Assembly (NCBI GenBank): GCA_002315235.1
Contig: DCGK01000016.1
Coordinates: forward strand, 1-37,656
Direction: 5' to 3'
DNA from: Ruminococcus sp. UBA1780
GTDB taxonomy: Bacteria > Bacillota > Clostridia > Oscillospirales > Ruminococcaceae
Length of the DNA stretch: 37,656 bases
In this document: positions 6,683 through 15,380 of the stretch, one piece after another
Numbering within the stretch: the stretch's first letter is position 1
Layout: every line of letters starts with the position of its first letter
The notes under the pieces: model-generated
Seen by the model: the letters and a program-made list of their open reading frames with translations, nothing else
Databases searched by the model: none
Told to the model about the DNA's origin: nothing
Made by a program: the position numbers and the translations under genes

Positions 6683-8572
6683 TTACTTATTTGCATATTT
6701 TCTGCCGTTCTGTTCCAGCCAGATAAGCAGTACAGAAATGTCAGCAGGTGAAACACCTGAAATTCTCGACGCATGACCGATACTGAACGGACGCATCTTT
6801 GAAAGCTTTTCAACTGCTTCAAGTCTCAGACCCTTGATTTCCTTATAGTCAATATCTTCAGGAAGAAGCTTGTCGTTGAGCTTTCTCATCTGTTCAACCT
6901 GTGCAATCTGCTTCTGAATATATCCGTCATACTTAATCTTGAGGTCAACCTGCTCGCATACCTCATAGTCAAGCTCAGGTCTTGTCCTGTCAAAATCCTT
7001 AAGCATAAAGTAGTTGAGCTGAGGTCTTCTCATAAGGTCAACCATCTTGCAGCCTGTTGTCATTGCCGTTGTCCCGTTCTCCTCAAGAAATGCATTGAGT
7101 TCAGGAGCAGGAGCAATATTAAGAGTGCATACACGCTCAAATTCCTCAGCTATCTGCTGCTGCTTTACAAGAAGCTTTTCATATCTTGCATCATCTATAA
7201 GTCCGATTCTGTGTCCGATCGGGGTAAGTCTCTGGTCACAGCTGTCCTGTCTTAAAAGAAGTCTGTATTCACTTCTTGAAGTCATCATTCTGTAAGGGTC
7301 CGTGCAGCCCTTGGTAACAAGGTCATCTATAAGAGTTCCCGTGTATGAGCTTGCTCTGTCAAGAATTACAGGCTCCCTGCCCTGAATCTTAAGCGCAGCG
7401 TTTATACCTGCAACAAGTCCCTGTGCAGCTGCTTCCTCATATCCGCTTGTTCCGTTGAACTGACCTGCACCGTAAAGTCCGCTGAGATTTTTGAATTCAA
7501 GTGTAGGAAGAAGCTCTGTAGGATCACAGCAGTCATACTCGATAGCATACGCAGGACGCATTATCTCAACATTTTCAAGCCCCTTTATAGTTCTTAAAAA
7601 TGCAAGCTGAACATCCTCAGGAAGAGATGACGACATGCCCTGAAGATAATACTCGTCAGTATCAAGACCCATCGGCTCGATAAAGAGCTGATGTCTTTCC
7701 TTGTCGGCAAATCTGACTATCTTGTCTTCAATGGACGGACAGTATCTCGGACCTACACCCTCAATGAGTCCGCTGTAGAGAGGTGAACGGTGAAGATTTT
7801 CCTTTATAACTCTGTGTGTTTCAGCATTTGTGTATGAAATATAGCAGCTTACCTGATTTCTGAGAGTGCTTCTGTCTGTTACAAATGAAAACGGTACAAT
7901 ATCCTCGTCACCGTCCTGTTTTTCAAGCACATCAAAATTAATACTTCTCTTATGCACACGGCATGGTGTACCTGTCTTGAATCTTCTGAGAGTAATTCCG
8001 TTTTCCTTAAGTGAATCAGTAAGACTCATCGGTGCTATCGTATTGTCAGGTCCGCCTGAGTATGAAGCCTCACCTACGTGAATCTTTCCCCGCAGATACG
8101 TACCTGTTGCAATAATAACAGCCTTCGATGTATATTCAGCACCAAGATATGTCCTTACTCCGCGGATTTCACCGTTTTCAGTAAGTACTGCGGCAACCTC
8201 AGCCTGCTTTATATCAAGATTCTTTTCATCTTCGCATACCTTTTTCATGTATTTGTGAAAAAGCTTTCTGTCAGCCTGAACTCTGAGGCTGTGAACAGCA
8301 GGACCGCGTCCGCGGTTAAGCATTCTGCTCTGGATAAAGCAGCTGTCAGCCGCTCTTCCCATCTCACCGCCGAGAGCATCAATTTCACGTACAAGATGAC
8401 CCTTGGCTGTTCCTCCGATTGAAGGGTTGCACGGCATGTTGCTTATCATATCAAGTGATATTGTAAACAGGGCAGTTCTGCATCCGAGTCTTGCACTTGC
8501 AAGCGCAGCCTCGACCCCTGCATGTCCCGCACCTACAACTATTACGTCGTAATTTCCCATTGTATATTCCAC
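6683..8572 (-). CDS. mnmG: tRNA uridine-34 carboxymethylaminomethyl enzyme, FAD subunit
   Basis: MnmG (GidA) works with MnmE to build the 5-carboxymethylaminomethyl group on wobble uridine 34. The 629 residues begin with the Rossmann FAD motif VVGAGHAG (about 12-19), followed by the signature NMPCNPSIGG with the conserved Cys48 and RSMLNRGRGPAVHSLR-like substrate loop. A second signature GLYGAGQFNGTSGYEEAA lies in the middle, and the C-terminal helical MnmE-binding domain is complete. The start is GTG at 8572: GGAGG lies 9 bases before it, but 21 bases before the in-frame ATG at 8560. It follows mnmE by 26 bases. Confidence 0.96.
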   Translation of the reverse strand: MEYTMGNYDVIVVGAGHAGVEAALASARLGCRTALFTISLDMISNMPCNPSIGGTAKGHLVREIDALGGEMGRAADSCFIQSRMLNRGRGPAVHSLRVQADRKLFHKYMKKVCEDEKNLDIKQAEVAAVLTENGEIRGVRTYLGAEYTSKAVIIATGTYLRGKIHVGEASYSGGPDNTIAPMSLTDSLKENGITLRRFKTGTPCRVHKRSINFDVLEKQDGDEDIVPFSFVTDRSTLRNQVSCYISYTNAETHRVIKENLHRSPLYSGLIEGVGPRYCPSIEDKIVRFADKERHQLFIEPMGLDTDEYYLQGMSSSLPEDVQLAFLRTIKGLENVEIMRPAYAIEYDCCDPTELLPTLEFKNLSGLYGAGQFNGTSGYEEAAAQGLVAGINAALKIQGREPVILDRASSYTGTLIDDLVTKGCTDPYRMMTSRSEYRLLLRQDSCDQRLTPIGHRIGLIDDARYEKLLVKQQQIAEEFERVCTLNIAPAPELNAFLEENGTTAMTTGCKMVDLMRRPQLNYFMLKDFDRTRPELDYEVCEQVDLKIKYDGYIQKQIAQVEQMRKLNDKLLPEDIDYKEIKGLRLEAVEKLSKMRPFSIGHASRISGVSPADISVLLIWLEQNGRKYANK

Positions 8573-8598
8573 GAAAAAATTCCTCCTGACTGCTTTCT

Positions 8599-9963
8599 TT
8601 ACTTACCAACGCAGAAACGTGAAAATACTTCATTCACGACGCTGTCAGCAACATTTTCACCTGTAAGCTTAAGAAGATTTGCCAGTGCCTCATCGATAAC
8701 AACAGTTACCGCATCAAGACTTTCTCCTGCTCTTAGTGCATCAAGAGCCGCATTTACTGAATCAAGTGACATCTCAAGACATATTTTCTGACGTTCATTT
8801 GCAATAATACCGTCCTGTGAATCAATCTCTTCATTTATGAACATCTTCTCAAGACATTCCTCAAGGCCCTCTATACCTCCTGAATTTTTTGCTGAAATCT
8901 CTATAACGTATCTGAAATGCTTTTTCAGATACTCTATATCAGCTATTCTTTCCTTGTCTGACTTGTTAAGAAGGGCAATTGCCTTTCTGTCACCAAGGGA
9001 ATCTATTATCTTTCTGTCATCATCGGAAAGCTCTTCGGATGAATCAAAAACAGCAAGTATGAGATCCGCCTCTTTTATTTTTCCGTATGCAATCTCAACA
9101 CCGCGCTGTTCTATCTGATCGTCAGTGTTTCTTATTCCGGCCGTATCCGAAAGGCGTATTGAAAGCTCTCCTATCTTTACATATTCTTCAACAACGTCTC
9201 TGGTTGTACCGGCAATACTGGTAACAATGCTTCGCTCGTAACCGCTCAGGCAGTTCATAAGAGTTGACTTTCCGACATTCGGTCTGCCCACAATTACAGT
9301 ATTGATACCTTCCTTTATTATTTTGCCGTAATCGTATGTAGATGAAAGCTTCATAAGGTCAGCTCTGATATCCACAAGATCTGCTTCAAGAACAACAGGG
9401 TCAACAAAAGGAATGTCTTCCTCCTCAGGATAATCCGCCCACGCAGCAAGATCACCCAGACTCTTTATGAGTTTTTCCCTTACTGAAGTAATTCTTCTGA
9501 ACATCGCTCCGTCCTTAAGAGCAACTGCATATCTGAGTTCATTTCTGCCTGTTGAAGAGATGACATCCATTACGGCCTCAGCCTGTGTAAGCGACATCTT
9601 TCCGTTCAGAAATGCTCTCTTGGTAAATTCACCGGGCTGAGCAAGCTCCGCACCTGATGCAAGAATAAGTCTGAGTACCTGTCTGGTTATATACATGCCT
9701 CCGTGACATGATATCTCCGCAACATCCTCACCTGTATAGCTCTTCGGAGCACGAAATACTGTCAGAACCACGTCATCGAGCTTTTCACCGTTTTCAGAAA
9801 TTTCACCGTAGGCACAGGTATAGCCTTCCATATCAGTTACCTTTTTTCCGCTGTATGCTCTGAAAATCCTGTCGGAAACTGAAAAAGCCTCACTGCCTGA
9901 AATTCTTATTACGGATATACCTCCGACTGCATTCGGGGTTGATATTGCAGCTACTGTTGACAT
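8599..9963 (-). CDS. mnmE: tRNA modification GTPase MnmE
   Basis: The GTPase partner of MnmG in wobble-uridine modification, also called TrmE. Of 454 residues, about 1-118 form the folate-binding domain. A helical domain carries an inserted G domain: P-loop GRPNVGKS (226-233), GTTRD (about 252-256), DTAG (273-276) and the LNKSD specificity motif. The C-terminal FCVGK contains the catalytic-site Cys typical of the family. An in-frame TTG lies at 9972, but it sits only about 2 bases from GGAGG. The ATG at 9963 (11 bases) gives the usual N-terminus MSTVAAISTP. Confidence 0.95.
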   Translation of the reverse strand: MSTVAAISTPNAVGGISVIRISGSEAFSVSDRIFRAYSGKKVTDMEGYTCAYGEISENGEKLDDVVLTVFRAPKSYTGEDVAEISCHGGMYITRQVLRLILASGAELAQPGEFTKRAFLNGKMSLTQAEAVMDVISSTGRNELRYAVALKDGAMFRRITSVREKLIKSLGDLAAWADYPEEEDIPFVDPVVLEADLVDIRADLMKLSSTYDYGKIIKEGINTVIVGRPNVGKSTLMNCLSGYERSIVTSIAGTTRDVVEEYVKIGELSIRLSDTAGIRNTDDQIEQRGVEIAYGKIKEADLILAVFDSSEELSDDDRKIIDSLGDRKAIALLNKSDKERIADIEYLKKHFRYVIEISAKNSGGIEGLEECLEKMFINEEIDSQDGIIANERQKICLEMSLDSVNAALDALRAGESLDAVTVVIDEALANLLKLTGENVADSVVNEVFSRFCVGK

Positions 9964-9996
9964 AAAATTCAAAACCTCCTCAGACTATACAAATTT

Positions 9997-10028
9997 ATTT
10001 CCCCGATGAAAACCTTCACCGGGGAAAT
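9997..10028 (-). terminator. Hairpin between jag and mnmE
   Basis: ATTTCCCCG (9997-10005) pairs with CGGGGAAAT (10020-10028). A further 4 pairs form inside and a G-U pair is possible only in leftward RNA. No strong T-run follows, so it may attenuate or shape the mRNA between jag and mnmE rather than stop it fully. Confidence 0.45.
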
Positions 10029-10050
10029 CAGTTTCTGGTATTATGTTTTA

Positions 10051-10959
10051 TCAGATTTCAATCTTGCCGTAAAGACCTGCGTTCAGATCATCTTCAGGCT
10101 TCGGCTTCCTGTAGTCCTTTTCGAAGCTTGTCTTGAGATCCAGAGATCTTGGTTCGAAGTTTTTGTTTCTTCTGTCACCGCCGCCTCTGCGTCCGCCTCT
10201 TCCGCCGCGCTTGTCGCCGTGTCTGTGTTCCTTCTTTACGAGTGAAGAAATGATAATCTTTCTGTATGGTTCCTCACCGACAGAACGTGATGAAACGCCT
10301 TCTATTTCAGAAATCATAGAATGGATAATTCTTCTTTCATACGGATTCATCGGTTCAAGAACAGTAGAACGTCCTGATCTGAGTACGTTCTTGGCAATCT
10401 TCTTTGCAAGGTCTTCGAGTGTTTTCTTCCTCTTTTCCCTGTATCCGTTGCTGTCAAGAACAACCCTGTAGTATTCGTCATCAAGTCTGTTGCAGAACAT
10501 TGAAGCAAGATACTGAATTGCGTCGAGGTTTTCGCCTCTTCTTCCGATAATAAAGCTTGTATCCTCGCTGTCAAGATTAATGACTACTCCGTCTTCAGTT
10601 TCTTCGTATGAATACTCAGCCTTAACACCCATCTTGTCAAAAATATTGAAAATGTACTGTACAGCAGCCTCTGCCTTGCTTCCTTCAAATTTTTCCTTTT
10701 CGGATACAGCAGATACTTCTGTTTCAGCCTCAGTAGCTTCTGTTTCAGCTGGTACTGCAGTTTCAGCAGCTGCAGCCGGTGCTGCTTCAGCAGGTGTATA
10801 TTCAGCTTCTACTCTTGCATCGCCCTTGATAAGACCAAAAAGTCCCTTCTTGGGTTCTTCGAGAACTGTAAATTTAATTTCGTCAGCTGATACACCAAAA
10901 GCTTCAGCTGCGTTCATCTTTGCTTCTTCTATTGTTTTTCCGACAAATATGTTTTTCAT
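10051..10959 (-). CDS. jag: Jag/KhpB RNA-binding protein (SpoIIIJ-associated)
   Basis: A cytoplasmic RNA-binding protein encoded next to yidC in most Firmicutes. It is known in streptococci as KhpB, linked to cell-wall synthesis and small-RNA binding. Of 302 residues, 1-50 are the Jag N-domain (KNIFVGKTIEEA; KKGLFGLI) and 53-90 are an Ala/Glu/Pro/Thr linker. A KH domain follows with FIIGRRGENL (136-145), then an R3H domain with MNPYERRIIH. The end is a basic RGG-like tail (GDKRGGRGGRRGGGDRR) more elaborate than in Bacillus. A GTG lies at 10968, but AAGGAG is 8 bases before the ATG at 10959. It lies downstream of yidC in the same operon. Confidence 0.93.
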   Translation of the reverse strand: MKNIFVGKTIEEAKMNAAEAFGVSADEIKFTVLEEPKKGLFGLIKGDARVEAEYTPAEAAPAAAAETAVPAETEATEAETEVSAVSEKEKFEGSKAEAAVQYIFNIFDKMGVKAEYSYEETEDGVVINLDSEDTSFIIGRRGENLDAIQYLASMFCNRLDDEYYRVVLDSNGYREKRKKTLEDLAKKIAKNVLRSGRSTVLEPMNPYERRIIHSMISEIEGVSSRSVGEEPYRKIIISSLVKKEHRHGDKRGGRGGRRGGGDRRNKNFEPRSLDLKTSFEKDYRKPKPEDDLNAGLYGKIEI

Positions 10960-10994
10960 TTCAATCACTCCTTTTCAGAAATTAAAAGTTTATT

Positions 10995-12176
10995 TTATTC
11001 GGCTTCGTCGCCGTATTTCAGTGCCATTTTTCTTCTTGCCGCTTCAAGAGCATCGTCTTCAGTACCTTCATCCGTGTACTTTGCCTCGATAATCTTTCTG
11101 GCATCACTTATAGCCTGACGGCTCTTTTCATTGTACTGTGACTTTGAAAGTCCCTCACGTGCCTTTGCTGCAGAACCGGTGTATGATGAAGTGCCATTCT
11201 GTTCAGCAAGCGCTGCCTGCTGCTGTTCCATAAGCTTCTGCATAAAGCCCGGCTTTTTGTTCTTATTCTTTTCCTTGTCAGCTTCAAGAAGCGCTGCACA
11301 TCTTTCTGCAGTGTAGTAGCTGTTGAATGCAACCATCTGGATAAGTCCGAGTAAACCTGAAACTGTCCAGTAGAAAGCAGCACCTGAAGGAATTGAGAAC
11401 GAGAACCAGATATAGAATACTGACATACCGTACATCATTGCATTCATGCTTCCCATGCTTGCAGCTGCAGGATTTGTCTTTTTCTGATGAATCTGTGAAA
11501 TTAATGTTGTAGCAAGATTTATAAGACCTGAAAGAACAGGAATTACCACAAGTGCAACCGCACCTGCAGTCCATGCTTCCGGATGAAGATCCGCCTTGGT
11601 TCCGAGATTTATAAATCCAAGGAACTGATTATGAGCATTGAAGTCGTTTATTTTTGAAATAAAATCACTGCCCAGTTCTGAAAAATAACTGCTGTACTGC
11701 GGATCTGATGCATACTTGATGATGTTGAGCTCACGGTAGCTTACAGAAAGATCTGTTCTTGAAATATCGAGACCAGGTATATTTCCGAGTATTTCTGCCG
11801 CACGGTCAATTGTGCCTGCACTGATTCTGATGATGTGCTTAAGAGGCTTGTAAACAACGTCTACGATACCGAAAAGAATCGGAAACTGAATAAGTGCCGG
11901 AAGACATCCTGCCGCAGGGTTTACACCCTCCTCTGCCTGAAGCTTCATCTGTTCTTCCTGTATACGCTGAGGATTATTCGCAAAGCTCTTTCTGATTTTT
12001 TCAAGCTTTGGATTAAGAGCTCTCATTTTTGCTGCACTCTGCTGGCTCTTTACGTTAAGAGGGAGCAGCAGCGCCTTTGTAAGTATTGCAAATATTATAA
12101 GTGACAAACCATAGCTTTTACAGAAGCTGTAGATGCCATACATTATCCATCCGAGCGGATAACCTAAAATTCTCAA
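10995..12176 (-). CDS. yidC: Membrane protein insertase YidC/OxaA
   Basis: YidC inserts membrane proteins alone or with SecYEG. The 393 residues show the family's first hydrophobic helix and cytoplasmic coiled loop (QQSAAKMRALNPKLEKIRKSF, split here as QQSAAKMRALNPKL plus EKIRKSF). AAGCLPALIQFPILFG and later membrane helices including AFYWTVSGLLGLIQM follow. The protein is longer than Bacillus SpoIIIJ because of an insert of about 100 residues after the second helix and a charged C-terminal tail (about 300-393). No lipobox is visible at the N-terminus. The start is TTG at 12176 with GGAGG 9 bases upstream. It begins 3 bases after yidD ends. Confidence 0.94.
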   Translation of the reverse strand: MRILGYPLGWIMYGIYSFCKSYGLSLIIFAILTKALLLPLNVKSQQSAAKMRALNPKLEKIRKSFANNPQRIQEEQMKLQAEEGVNPAAGCLPALIQFPILFGIVDVVYKPLKHIIRISAGTIDRAAEILGNIPGLDISRTDLSVSYRELNIIKYASDPQYSSYFSELGSDFISKINDFNAHNQFLGFINLGTKADLHPEAWTAGAVALVVIPVLSGLINLATTLISQIHQKKTNPAAASMGSMNAMMYGMSVFYIWFSFSIPSGAAFYWTVSGLLGLIQMVAFNSYYTAERCAALLEADKEKNKNKKPGFMQKLMEQQQAALAEQNGTSSYTGSAAKAREGLSKSQYNEKSRQAISDARKIIEAKYTDEGTEDDALEAARRKMALKYGDEAE

Positions 12177-12179
12177 GTT

Positions 12180-12446
12180 TTATCTCCTCCATTTTGTTTT
12201 TTTTATCTTTACAAATTTAAACTCCTCAGGAACATTGTCTATACCGCCTTCGCAGAACGGATTGCATCTGAGGATGCGCCACGCCGCAAGAGCTGTTCCC
12301 TTAATAATGCCAAATTTTTCGACCGCCTCAACAGCATAAGCCGAACATGTAGGAGTAAAACGGCAGCAGGGTGGTGTAAGAGGGGAAATAAATCTCCGGT
12401 AAAACCTGACTGGAAACAGATATAACCTGAATATAAAAGTTTTCAT
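12180..12446 (-). CDS. yidD: Membrane insertion efficiency factor YidD
   Basis: An 88-residue YidD-family protein, thought to assist YidC. It has the amphipathic N-terminus, the strongly conserved PCCRFTPTCSAYA block (Cys27, Cys28, Cys34) and ILRCNPFCEGGID. Its ATG overlaps the rnpA stop (ATGA), which indicates translational coupling in the order rnpA-yidD-yidC. Confidence 0.94.
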   Translation of the reverse strand: MKTFIFRLYLFPVRFYRRFISPLTPPCCRFTPTCSAYAVEAVEKFGIIKGTALAAWRILRCNPFCEGGIDNVPEEFKFVKIKKTKWRR

Positions 12447-12805
12447 TTGCTTGTCTCCTCCGGGGAACTCAGATATGATTCAATCTGACTGACAGCATGA
12501 TTTCTTATAAAGCTGTCAATATAATCTTCCTTAACCTCTGCCGCATATCTTCTTGCAACAATTACTATATCTATGCCCAGCGGAAACAAAAGTTCATTTT
12601 CACGATAAGCCTGTCTTATTACTCTTTTTGCACGATTTCTCATAACAGCATTTCCGACTTTTTTTCCCGCTGTTATGCCGAATCTGTTACACGAAAGTCC
12701 GTTTGGTTTGAAGTAGATTACAACAGCCTTTGAGACTATTGACTTTCCTCTGTGATACAGATTCAGAAAATCCTTGTTTTTATTTAATACCTCAGTATAA
12801 ACCAT
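12443..12805 (-). CDS. rnpA: Ribonuclease P protein component
   Basis: The protein subunit of RNase P, which matures the 5' ends of tRNAs. The 120 residues contain NKNKDFLNLYHRGKS near the N-terminus and the family signature RNRAKRVIRQAYR (the RNR motif). The frame is open upstream to a GTG at 12835. I prefer the ATG at 12805, because the family usually starts shortly before the KNKDF segment, but no strong ribosome binding site marks either start. It follows rpmH in the usual rpmH-rnpA order and overlaps yidD by 4 bases. Confidence 0.9.
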   Translation of the reverse strand: MVYTEVLNKNKDFLNLYHRGKSIVSKAVVIYFKPNGLSCNRFGITAGKKVGNAVMRNRAKRVIRQAYRENELLFPLGIDIVIVARRYAAEVKEDYIDSFIRNHAVSQIESYLSSPEETSK

Positions 12806-12928
12806 AAAAAATGTTTTCTTAATTAAATAGACCACAAAATATAAACAATTGTGGCCTTCTTTGGATTCGTTAATAAATTTTTGCTGTCAGCAACGGAACG
12901 CCGTTACTGACAAGCTGAAAAACGGAAA

Positions 12929-13063
12929 TTAGTGAGAGAGCTTAGCTCTGCCCTTGAGACGTCTTCTTGCGAGAACCTTGCGTCCGTTAGCTGTAGACAT
13001 TCTCTTTCTGAAACCGTGTTCCTTCTTTCTGTGAAGCTTCTTTGGCTGATAAGTTCTTTTCAT
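12929..13063 (-). CDS. rpmH: Ribosomal protein L34
   Basis: A 44-residue basic protein with the L34 sequence MKRTYQPKKLHRKKEHGFRK at the start, the invariant RMSTANGRKVLARRR segment, and the end KGRAKLSH. GGAGG lies 7 bases before the ATG. It heads the leftward operon and is divergent from dnaA, the classic arrangement on either side of oriC. Confidence 0.97.
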   Translation of the reverse strand: MKRTYQPKKLHRKKEHGFRKRMSTANGRKVLARRRLKGRAKLSH

Positions 13064-13217
13064 TATTATTACCTCCAGTGTCTTAAATTGATATACAAGG
13101 CACCCGTTCAGGTGTGCCCTACAGTTTTTATTCAGTAGTAAACCACAATAAGCAGCTTATCATATAATTCATACGAAAAATGAATAATGAATAAATAACA
13201 TAACCCTGCAATAATAA

Positions 13218-13247
13218 ATTATATCCCAATACAAATGTCTGTGTCAA
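13218..13247 (-). promoter_or_regulatory. rpmH operon promoter
   Basis: Minus-strand TTGACA (13242-13247) and TATAAT (13218-13223) are both perfect, with an 18-base spacer. The resulting 5' leader would be about 145 bases. Confidence 0.75.
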
Positions 13248-13340
13248 GTCTTTTTATGAATTTTTAAAATTAATGTATCAATCCCACAATTACAGCTCTG
13301 AAAAACTATACTATATAACGTAATTGCATAAAGATTTTTC

Positions 13341-13518
13341 GTTAACCGAAGCGCAGCTGCAGGCCGGGTTGTTAACGAGACGGATTTTTCCGGATTATGA
13401 AGTTCCGGAGAAATTCGTTAACGGTCAAAATTCTGTTCCTTTGTTAACTTGAATTTCTCAGAAAATTATGTTATAATGTTAACAATTGTAATTGCGCCCT
13501 GTTAACAGCGGCGTTAAC
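13341..13518. repeat. GTTAAC cluster upstream of dnaA (7 copies)
   Basis: Exact GTTAAC palindromes start at 13341, 13371, 13417, 13443, 13478, 13501 and 13513. Flanking bases are not conserved, so the recognised unit appears to be the six-base palindrome itself. Two copies directly touch the dnaA promoter elements. Confidence 0.9.
13449..13477 (+). promoter_or_regulatory. dnaA promoter
   Basis: TTGAAT (13449-13454) and TATAAT (13472-13477) have a 17-base spacer, predicting a transcript start near 13484 and a leader of about 90 bases. GTTAAC at 13443-13448 ends exactly where the -35 begins, and GTTAAC at 13478-13483 begins exactly after the -10. A protein bound there should control this promoter. 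Confidence 0.78.
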
Positions 13519-13577
13519 AAATGTCTGGAATTTTTTTCACAGAGAAAAACAAAAATACACACAGGAGGATAAAGATA

Positions 13578-14948
13578 ATGCCCGACAATTCCTTCAGCTT
13601 TGAGGAACTTTTCGAAAAAGTCAAAAAGCACTGTCTTGATTCAGGAGCAGTTCAGGAAACAGCATACAATCTCTGGATAAAGCCGATTGAAACAAGAGGT
13701 TTTGACGGAAAACAGGTCACACTTTTCCTGGCAACGGAATTTCAGAGAGATACGTTTGTCAGCAACTACGAATCAATGTTCAGACAGGCATTTCTTGACG
13801 TCACAGGAATTGACGCCGAAATAATCGTCACAACACAGGACAGCAAGAACCCGGTACCTCCAGTTAACACCGACCAGCTCGACAAAATACACCAGGAACT
13901 CGAAAAAAGCTTTGAATGTGCCGAGTACGATTATACCTTTGATACTTTTATAGTAGGCAAATCAAACGAGTTTGCTTATGCAGCCTGCACAGCAGTAGCA
14001 AAGGACAACAACGGAAGCACATACAACCCGCTGTTCATCCACGGTCCGAGCGGACTCGGCAAAACCCACCTTCTGACCGCCATAGCAAACGAAATGAAAA
14101 GAATCAGACCGGGAATAAATATCATTTACGTTACCGGTGAAACGTTCTCGAACGAACTCATCGACGCTATCAAGATGAAAAAGGAAACAACCACCTTCCA
14201 CGAAAAGTACCGCAGTGCCGACGTCCTTCTCGTCGATGACGTACAGTTTATAGCAGGCAAGGAAAGTACACAGGAAGAGTTTTTCCATACATTCAACGAA
14301 CTCCACAAGGACGGACGTCAGATAGTTCTCACATCAGATAAACCTCCGAAGGATATCAAAACTCTTGAGGACAGAATCAGAACAAGATTCGAATGGGGTC
14401 TTATCGCCGACATATCAACTCCTGACTTTGAAACAAGAATCGCCATTATAAGAAGGAAGGCAGAGCTTCTCGACCTTAACCTTCCTGACGAAGTATCAGA
14501 GTTTATCGCAAACAGACTTAAAACAAACATCCGTCAGCTTGAAGGAGCAGTTAAGAAACTGAAAGCACTCAAGCATCTTGCAGGAAGTCCTCCGACAATG
14601 GCTATGGCGCAGAGCGTAATAAGAGACATTCTTAACGACGACCAGCCAATCCCGATTACCGTCGAGAAAATTATAGGCGAAGTTGCCAATGTATACGGAG
14701 TAACACCTGACGATATCCGTTCAAACAAACGTTCAGCACAGATTTCAAATGCAAGAAAGGTTGCTATATATGTAGTACGTGAGATTACTCAGATGTCACT
14801 TGTCGCAATCGGCGTCGAATTCGGCGGAAGAGATCACTCTACAATAGTATACGCTGTTAACAGTGTTGAACACAATCTCAAAAAAGATGCAAGCCTCAGA
14901 GAAATGGTCGATGATATCATTAAAAATATCCGTGACAAAGGTAAATAA
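13578..14948 (+). CDS. dnaA: Chromosomal replication initiator DnaA
   Basis: DnaA is an AAA+ ATPase that binds origin boxes and opens the duplex. Of 456 residues, domain I is about 1-85 and a short linker about 86-115 is domain II. The AAA+ core carries Walker A GPSGLGKT (156-163), Walker B LLVDDVQF (217-224) and a sensor/arginine region (DRIRTRFEWG). Domain IV has the DNA-binding signature GGRDHSTIV (416-424). The equivalents of E. coli Arg399, Arg407, Asp433 and His434 are present, while Pro423 is replaced by Val and Thr435 by Ser. The ATG at 13578 is chosen because AGGAGG lies 9 bases before it; the frame stays open upstream to 13521. GTTAAC occurs twice inside the gene (13863, 14856). Confidence 0.97.
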   Translation: MPDNSFSFEELFEKVKKHCLDSGAVQETAYNLWIKPIETRGFDGKQVTLFLATEFQRDTFVSNYESMFRQAFLDVTGIDAEIIVTTQDSKNPVPPVNTDQLDKIHQELEKSFECAEYDYTFDTFIVGKSNEFAYAACTAVAKDNNGSTYNPLFIHGPSGLGKTHLLTAIANEMKRIRPGINIIYVTGETFSNELIDAIKMKKETTTFHEKYRSADVLLVDDVQFIAGKESTQEEFFHTFNELHKDGRQIVLTSDKPPKDIKTLEDRIRTRFEWGLIADISTPDFETRIAIIRRKAELLDLNLPDEVSEFIANRLKTNIRQLEGAVKKLKALKHLAGSPPTMAMAQSVIRDILNDDQPIPITVEKIIGEVANVYGVTPDDIRSNKRSAQISNARKVAIYVVREITQMSLVAIGVEFGGRDHSTIVYAVNSVEHNLKKDASLREMVDDIIKNIRDKGK

Positions 14949-14974
14949 ACATCACGCCAACAGTTTCTCCACAT

Positions 14975-14999
14975 TTCTTTCAACAGTATGTTGAAAGAA
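14975..14999. other. Perfect inverted repeat after dnaA
   Basis: TTCTTTCAACA (14975-14985) and TGTTGAAAGAA (14989-14999) form an 11-base perfect stem with a 3-base gap. It lies 27 bases after the dnaA stop. There is no T-run on the plus strand, so it is not an obvious terminator; it may be an mRNA end structure or an origin palindrome. Confidence 0.55.
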
Positions 15000-15028
15000 G
15001 GTTAAAAGTTTCATCATTTTTCAGTTCT

Positions 15029-15380
15029 GTTAACTGCGCCGTCTGTACAGTTAACAGAAGCCGGAAGTTAACCTTTTCCAAACAGTGTTACTGCTGTTAA
15101 CAACATTTTGAACATTTCAGATTTCAAAACGGATTTGAAAAGCAGTTAACTTTCAAGAAAATACTCAACAAACTTTTATTTTCAACTCAACAGAAATTCA
15201 ACCCGTCAACAGGAAGAATTTTTTTCAATAACGATTAACATCGGTTCAAAACCGGCCTGTTGACGCCGGATCCCCGATATTTCCGATGTTAACGGTCAAA
15301 CTAACTTTTTAACACTCCCTACTGCTGCGACTGTTAACTATCTTTTATTATTTTATAATCATTATAAAGCAGACGTTAAC
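15029..15380. repeat. GTTAAC cluster between dnaA and dnaN (8 copies)
   Basis: Exact copies start at 15029, 15050, 15067, 15096, 15145, 15288, 15333 and 15375. The copy at 15288 shares the longer word GTTAACGGTCAAA-type sequence (12 identical bases, GTTAACGGTCAA) with the copy at 13417. The copy at 15333 overlaps where the -35 of the dnaN promoter should be. Confidence 0.9.
15235..15292. other. Nested palindrome in the dnaA-dnaN spacer
   Basis: Outer arms TTAACATCGG (15235-15244) and CCGATGTTAA (15283-15292) are perfect 10-base complements. Inside them CCGGC (15252-15256) and GCCGG (15265-15269) form a second stem. The right outer arm runs into a GTTAAC copy. The structure is GC-rich within an A/T-rich spacer and could extrude as a cruciform or fold when single-stranded. 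Confidence 0.6.

Larger units (their letters stand above)
13064..13577. other. rpmH-dnaA divergent spacer, presumed part of oriC
   Basis: This gap has two parts. Positions about 13140-13335 are very A/T-rich and hold the rpmH promoter and a possible unwinding region. Positions 13341-13577 hold seven GTTAAC palindromes, the dnaA promoter and its leader. No perfect TTATCCACA box was seen on either strand; TTTTTCACA at 13533-13541 is the nearest. The assignment rests on gene order (rpmH | dnaA-dnaN), divergence of the flanking operons and nearby parS sites, and not on recognised DnaA boxes. Confidence 0.7.

Noticed and set aside
10580..11092. Long rightward ORF (170 codons) opposite jag
   Set aside because: Antisense of the Ala/Glu/Pro linker and neighbouring parts of jag and yidC; serine-rich composition is typical of an antisense frame.
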